Below are positions 13,993 through 16,811 of a DNA stretch of 16,811 bases, in pieces. The stretch comes from DAOSVX01 sp964616495 (GTDB lineage Bacteria > Bacillota_I > Bacilli_A > RF39 > UBA660). Location: assembly GCA_964616495.1 (NCBI GenBank), contig CAZTRF010000019.1:1-16811 (forward strand). The letters run 5' to 3'. Every line of letters starts with the position of its first letter. Positions within the stretch are counted from its first letter, which is position 1. The position numbers and the translations under genes were made by a program. Under the pieces are notes generated by a model. It was given only the letters and a program-made list of their open reading frames with translations. It searched no databases and was not told the origin of the DNA.

Positions 13993-14021
13993 CCTGATTA
14001 AAGCTTTTATCTTTAAATTAA

Positions 14022-14534
14022 CTATTTTAAATAATCTTTGCCTTTCTGAGTATCATACAAAAGTAAATCATTAAAATTTTGTTGTCTTAGTGCTTCAAAT
14101 AAAACTATAGCTACACTATTACTAACATTTAAGGCTCTAATTTTATCGTTAGTTGGAATTCTCAAACAAAAGTCCAGATTATTATGAAGTACCTCTTTAG
14201 GAATACCAGTACTTTCTTTACCAAATATTAAATAAATGTTTTCACCTTTATTAGAATAATCAACATCAGTATACCTTTTATTGGCATAACGAGTTAAATA
14301 ATAGTAAGTACCCTTATTTTTACTATAAAAATCATCTAAATCTAAGTAAGTCTCATATTCACAGTTATCAATATAATTGACTCCACTTCTTCTAATGGTT
14401 TTATCTTCTAAGCGAAATCCTAAGGGTTCTATTAAATGAAGTTTAACTCCACATCCAGCACATGTACGCATGATATTACCGGTATTTTGAGGAATTTCCG
14501 GTTCAAACAAAACAATATTTATCAATTTATTCAC
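14022..14534 (-). CDS. trmL: tRNA (cytidine(34)-2'-O)-methyltransferase TrmL (170 aa)
   Basis: SPOUT-family methyltransferase that modifies the ribose of the wobble base in certain Leu tRNAs, using S-adenosylmethionine. Motifs: N-terminal INIVLFEPEIPQNTGNIMRTC, IYLIFGKESTGIP (the trefoil-knot loop), and RIPTNDKIRALNVSNSVAIVLFEALRQ at the C-terminal end. Length is typical (about 155-170). Two starts compete. GTG at 14534 overlaps the upstream stop in a GTGA arrangement. TTG at 14525 has AGGTG at a good 6-7 base distance and gives a start MINIVLFEPE like other members. I give the longer form; the TTG start is at least as likely. Last gene of a three-gene unit. No good terminator follows. Confidence 0.94.
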   Translation of the reverse strand: MNKLINIVLFEPEIPQNTGNIMRTCAGCGVKLHLIEPLGFRLEDKTIRRSGVNYIDNCEYETYLDLDDFYSKNKGTYYYLTRYANKRYTDVDYSNKGENIYLIFGKESTGIPKEVLHNNLDFCLRIPTNDKIRALNVSNSVAIVLFEALRQQNFNDLLLYDTQKGKDYLK

Positions 14535-14878
14535 CTATTTATATAACTTTCTACTTTAGATTTTAGCATTTCAAATCTTTCTTTTGTTTTAGATTGAGAA
14601 AGATTTGGCTGCTTTTTTTTACCTTTAGAATAGTCCAACTCATAAGGAAATTGTTCTTTGGTTAAATCAATTATTTTTCCTTTAATAACATTATAAAAAT
14701 GGGACTCGGTATTATGTTTATAAATATCTCCTCCAAAATAATATTGAACTAATAAAGCCGTTGGTACACATTGCCCATAGGTAGGATTTTCTTTGGTCCA
14801 TTTAGATTTCCATTTATGATGAGCCGTTTTAGAATCATATACTTTTAATAAAGTTTCTTTTAATATTTCTAAAGTCAT
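14531..14878 (-). CDS. YunG-like protein, possible papain-like Cys-His-Asp fold (115 aa)
   Basis: Resembles the Bacillus YunG family. The conserved pattern is visible: KWTKENPTYGQCVPTAL (27-43), with the Cys at about 37, YYFGGDI, then SHFYNVIKG with the His at about 60, then IIDLTKEQF with the Asp at about 71. A Cys, a His and an Asp in this order and spacing look like a small papain or transglutaminase-like fold, so a cysteine peptidase or amidase activity is possible but unproven. Ribosome binding site AGAGGG lies 7 bases before the ATG. The gene starts 13 bases after the ADP-ribosyltransferase-like gene and overlaps trmL at its end, so all three are likely co-transcribed. Confidence 0.7.
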   Translation of the reverse strand: MTLEILKETLLKVYDSKTAHHKWKSKWTKENPTYGQCVPTALLVQYYFGGDIYKHNTESHFYNVIKGKIIDLTKEQFPYELDYSKGKKKQPNLSQSKTKERFEMLKSKVESYINR

Positions 14879-14891
14879 AATACCCTCTTTT

Positions 14892-15365
14892 TTATCTTCC
14901 CATTTTTTTGTCTAATTCTTCTTTTGGTAATTCTACAAATTCAAAAAAATCTTTAAAGTCTTTACAATAAACTTGAATGATATCAACGGGTGTAACTTCT
15001 TCATAACACACCCACTGATATCCTTCACCGCAGCGATGAAAGTTAGCAGACTTACAGACATGAATGTATCCGGTAGAATCTTCGGGAATTGAACCATTAT
15101 AAATGGTTGTTTTTAATTTTGAGATATCAGGAGTAATGTTAGTTGTACTTGAAAACTTCTTGCTTTTTAATGCGAATAAAGCTGCTACTAAAGGGAGAGG
15201 TGTTCCATAAATAGCAAATTGATTACCAGGTCCCTTTTTATTAGTATCATTAGCTTGATGAGGCTTTATTGTTGGTAACAAACTATTAGAACCATGAAAG
15301 ATATATTGTGGATTATCTAAATCCTGCATTAAATATTCTTTTTTAATATTTTGGCTGACTTCCAT
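14892..15365 (-). CDS. Unknown protein with possible ADP-ribosyltransferase-like fold (157 aa)
   Basis: I do not recognise a named family. The layout recalls small ADP-ribosyltransferase-fold proteins. It has YIFHGS with H24 near the N-terminus, AIYGTPLPLVAALFAL (51-66) where such proteins have a conserved Tyr/Ser-Thr-Pro before a helix, and YQWVCYEEVTPVDIIQV (116-132) with E122/E123 where the catalytic Glu or Gln would lie. This is pattern reading only. There is no signal peptide or membrane segment; four Cys (104, 112, 120, 134) are clustered in the second half. The ATG at 15365 sits directly after the upstream terminator with no ribosome binding site. An ATG at 15329, which leaves the HGS motif intact, is an alternative start, with a possible -10 TATTAT at 15369-15364. 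Confidence 0.6.
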   Translation of the reverse strand: MEVSQNIKKEYLMQDLDNPQYIFHGSNSLLPTIKPHQANDTNKKGPGNQFAIYGTPLPLVAALFALKSKKFSSTTNITPDISKLKTTIYNGSIPEDSTGYIHVCKSANFHRCGEGYQWVCYEEVTPVDIIQVYCKDFKDFFEFVELPKEELDKKMGR

Positions 15366-15372
15366 AATAACT

Positions 15373-15396
15373 AAAAAAACTTATTTCTAAGTTTTT
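15373..15396 (-). terminator. Terminator of the thioredoxin-fold gene
   Basis: Inverted repeat AAAAACTTA / TAAGTTTTT (15396-15388 and 15383-15375) with a GAAA loop and further T residues (to 15373). It begins inside the TAA stop (15397-15395) and ends only 8 bases before the next ATG. Confidence 0.78.
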
Positions 15397-15916
15397 ATTC
15401 CTCCTCTATAAAAGTATTTTTTATATATTTTTTAACATTTTTAATATTTATATTTGATATATCAATCGGATATTGATTTCGATACTCACCATCTTCAAAA
15501 TAAACAATTGTTGGTAATGTTGCAATTTTATTATTGGTTTTTAATCTTTTATTCAGATCCCCTATTAAATTATTATCATCACTACGATCAGTAACATTTA
15601 AATAATAAAAATTATTCTGAAGATCATTATTGACTATATAGGTTTTTATTTTGTTTTCAAATTCTTGAATTTCTTTACTACTAGTATTGTTAATATAAAC
15701 AAAGTAAGAAAAACTCGTTTCAACAAAAACGTTACTTATTTCTTCATATTTTACTTCTCCAATAACTCTAGATAACGAACTTTGGTTCAAATCATTTTCG
15801 GTTCTTAGTAAAAATATTTGACGAGCATATAAAACCAAAGCAACTACTCCTACAAATAATAAGATTGCTTTAATATAATTTTTTTTAGGAATACTTCTTT
15901 TTGGCTCGTTTTTCAT
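15395..15916 (-). CDS. Membrane-anchored thioredoxin-fold protein without CxxC (173 aa)
   Basis: A positively charged N-terminus (1-13) and one membrane segment (about 14-31) place the rest outside the cell membrane. Residues 55-165 have the thioredoxin pattern: a strand SFSYFVYINNTS followed by a helix at the place of the active site, a middle strand FYYLNVTD, then IATLPTIVYFEDGE, where TLP is the cis-proline position. The CxxC pair is missing (INNTSSKE stands there), so it is not a classical redox enzyme. A binding or chaperone role is more likely. Similar proteins occur as accessory thioredoxin-like proteins in Bacillota. AAAGGA lies 8 bases before the ATG, and an extended -10 promoter precedes it. 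It follows murD on the same strand. Confidence 0.75.
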   Translation of the reverse strand: MKNEPKRSIPKKNYIKAILLFVGVVALVLYARQIFLLRTENDLNQSSLSRVIGEVKYEEISNVFVETSFSYFVYINNTSSKEIQEFENKIKTYIVNNDLQNNFYYLNVTDRSDDNNLIGDLNKRLKTNNKIATLPTIVYFEDGEYRNQYPIDISNINIKNVKKYIKNTFIEEE

Positions 15917-15936
15917 ATCATTATCCTTTCAAAGAT

Positions 15937-15945
15937 ATTTTAACA
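15937..15945 (-). promoter_or_regulatory. Extended -10 promoter of the thioredoxin-fold gene
   Basis: TGTTAAAAT (15945-15937), a TGn-extended -10; the -35 at 17 bases (TAGCAT) is poor. No terminator is seen between murD and this gene, so read-through from murD is also likely. Confidence 0.5.
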
Positions 15946-15962
15946 TAAATTAATATTTAATG

Positions 15963-16811
15963 CTACTTTAAATTTGAAACAATTCTTTTAAATTCTTCTC
16001 CTCTTTTTTCAAAACTTTCATATTGATCCCATGAAGCACTAGCCGGACTCAATAGAACAACATCACCACTTATGCTTTCTTTAAAAGCCTTATTAATCGC
16101 CTCTTCAAGATTATCAACCAAATATACTTCTTTATTTAAATCTTTCATAGTGGTCTTTATTCTTTCCTTGCATTGCCCATAACCAATGACTAATTTAGTA
16201 TAAGCTAAATAATCCTTTAATTCATAAAAACTATGACCTCGATCTAATCCTCCTAAAAGTAAAATAACCGGTTTTCTAAATGCTTTTAAAGCTATTTGAG
16301 TAGAAGTTATATTAGTAGCTTTAGAATCATTATAATACATTACCCCATTAATTGTTTTAACATATTCAATACGATGTTCTACTCCACTAAACTTTTTAAT
16401 TACTTTAACCATATCTTCAATAGGAATTTCTAATTCTCTACAAATCATAATAGCAGCCATAATATTTTCATAGTTGTGAACACCCTGTAATTTGATATCT
16501 TTAGTTTCAATAATTTTCTCATCTTCATAATAAATAGCATCGTTTTCAAGATAACAATCGGCTTTACCTTTACTACTAAATGTTTTCCTCGTACTTAAAA
16601 TATTTTCGGTAATTCGATAGGCATCATCGTTTCCTTTATTAACAATTCCAATATTTTCTTTAGTATGATTCATAAATATTCTCAATTTATTTTCGTTATA
16701 ATAATCTCGCGTTTTAAACATATCTAAGTGGGCTTCAAAAATATTGGTTAAAACAGCAATATCGGGTTTAAAATCATAATATTTTGGTCTAATGATTTTT
16801 GTTCTAGCTTC
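15963..16811 (-). CDS. murD: UDP-N-acetylmuramoylalanine--D-glutamate ligase, 5' end outside window
   Basis: Adds D-glutamate to UDP-MurNAc-L-alanine in cytoplasmic peptidoglycan synthesis, using ATP. The frame is open to the window edge (282 residues seen, full enzymes have about 440-450), so the N-terminal UDP-binding domain and the P-loop are outside. What is visible: IAVLTNIFEAHLDMF (Mur ligase central domain), GVHNYENIMAA, HRIEYVKTINGVMYYNDSKATN, LLLGGLDRG, and LLSPASASWDQYESFEKRGEEF near the C-terminus. These are MurD-specific patterns. There is an internal ATG at 16721, but the reading continues upstream in frame with conserved residues, so it is not the start. The TAG stop is at 15965-15963. 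Confidence 0.95.
   Translation of the reverse strand, partial: EARTKIIRPKYYDFKPDIAVLTNIFEAHLDMFKTRDYYNENKLRIFMNHTKENIGIVNKGNDDAYRITENILSTRKTFSSKGKADCYLENDAIYYEDEKIIETKDIKLQGVHNYENIMAAIMICRELEIPIEDMVKVIKKFSGVEHRIEYVKTINGVMYYNDSKATNITSTQIALKAFRKPVILLLGGLDRGHSFYELKDYLAYTKLVIGYGQCKERIKTTMKDLNKEVYLVDNLEEAINKAFKESISGDVVLLSPASASWDQYESFEKRGEEFKRIVSNLK

Noticed and set aside
13998..14016. Hairpin TTAAAG/CTTTAA after trmL as a terminator
   Set aside because: No T-run follows on the minus strand, and the stem is only six A/T-rich pairs.
1..16811. CRISPR array, insertion sequence, prophage or origin of replication
   Set aside because: No regularly spaced repeats, transposase, integrase, terminal inverted repeats or DnaA-box cluster were found. 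The glycine-rich tip resembles phage tail proteins, but no other phage gene is nearby.
1..16811. Mollicute genetic code 4 (TGA = Trp)
   Set aside because: TGA ends several genes in well-defined overlaps (dnaB, the 66-residue ORF, the YunG-like gene) and conserved Trp codons are TGG.

Overview
The window is AT-rich, tightly packed DNA from a Gram-positive bacterium of the Bacillota, most likely a Bacilli-type lineage with a reduced genome. The evidence is the DnaB/DnaI helicase-loading pair, a T-box leader, strong AGGAGG-type ribosome binding sites, tRNAs with encoded CCA, and a homologue of the outer spore coat protein CotE. TGA is used as a stop (dnaB, the 66-residue ORF, the YunG-like gene) and tryptophan is TGG, so this is the standard code, not the Mycoplasma code. 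A host-associated clade such as RF39/RFN20 or an Erysipelotrichia relative is a reasonable guess but is not proven here.

Layout (nearly everything is on the minus strand, so transcription runs from high to low coordinates). 16811-15963: 3' part of murD. 15916-15395: membrane-anchored thioredoxin-fold protein without CxxC. 15365-14022: a three-gene unit of a possible ADP-ribosyltransferase-fold protein, a YunG-like protein and the tRNA methyltransferase TrmL. 13932-11332: an 866-residue surface protein with an N-terminal anchor, Ig/Cna-like domains and a C-terminal glycine-rich domain. 11256-10702: cotE-like. 10646-10030: rpsP-khpA. 9966-7013: uppS-cdsA-rseP plus a small unknown gene. 6413-7006: the only plus-strand gene, a secreted or anchored thermonuclease. 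6330-5309: a metallophosphoesterase gene broken by a -1 frameshift. 5278-4924: tRNA-Met, tRNA-Gln(CTG), tRNA-Glu(CTC). 4840-3890: an intact paralogue of the phosphoesterase. 3744-985: dnaB-dnaI-unknown coiled-coil gene. 978-748: promoter and a threonine-type T-box leader. 732-1: dut, a 66-residue ORF, and the first 17 codons of what looks like thrS.

The most interesting item is the T-box leader. In Bacillus the order dnaB-dnaI-(ytx genes)-thrS is known, with a T-box in front of thrS. Here the T-box (specifier ACC, Thr) is kept, but the first gene behind it is dut (dUTPase), and the thrS-like start comes only as third gene. dUTP removal therefore appears to be wired to uncharged tRNA-Thr.

A second theme is compaction. 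Several terminators start inside or on the stop codon of the gene they end, and twice the 3' arm of a terminator also carries the -35 box of the next promoter (rpsP, uppS). A third is a cotE homologue with a possible mother-cell sigma-factor promoter, pointing to spore formation or its remains.
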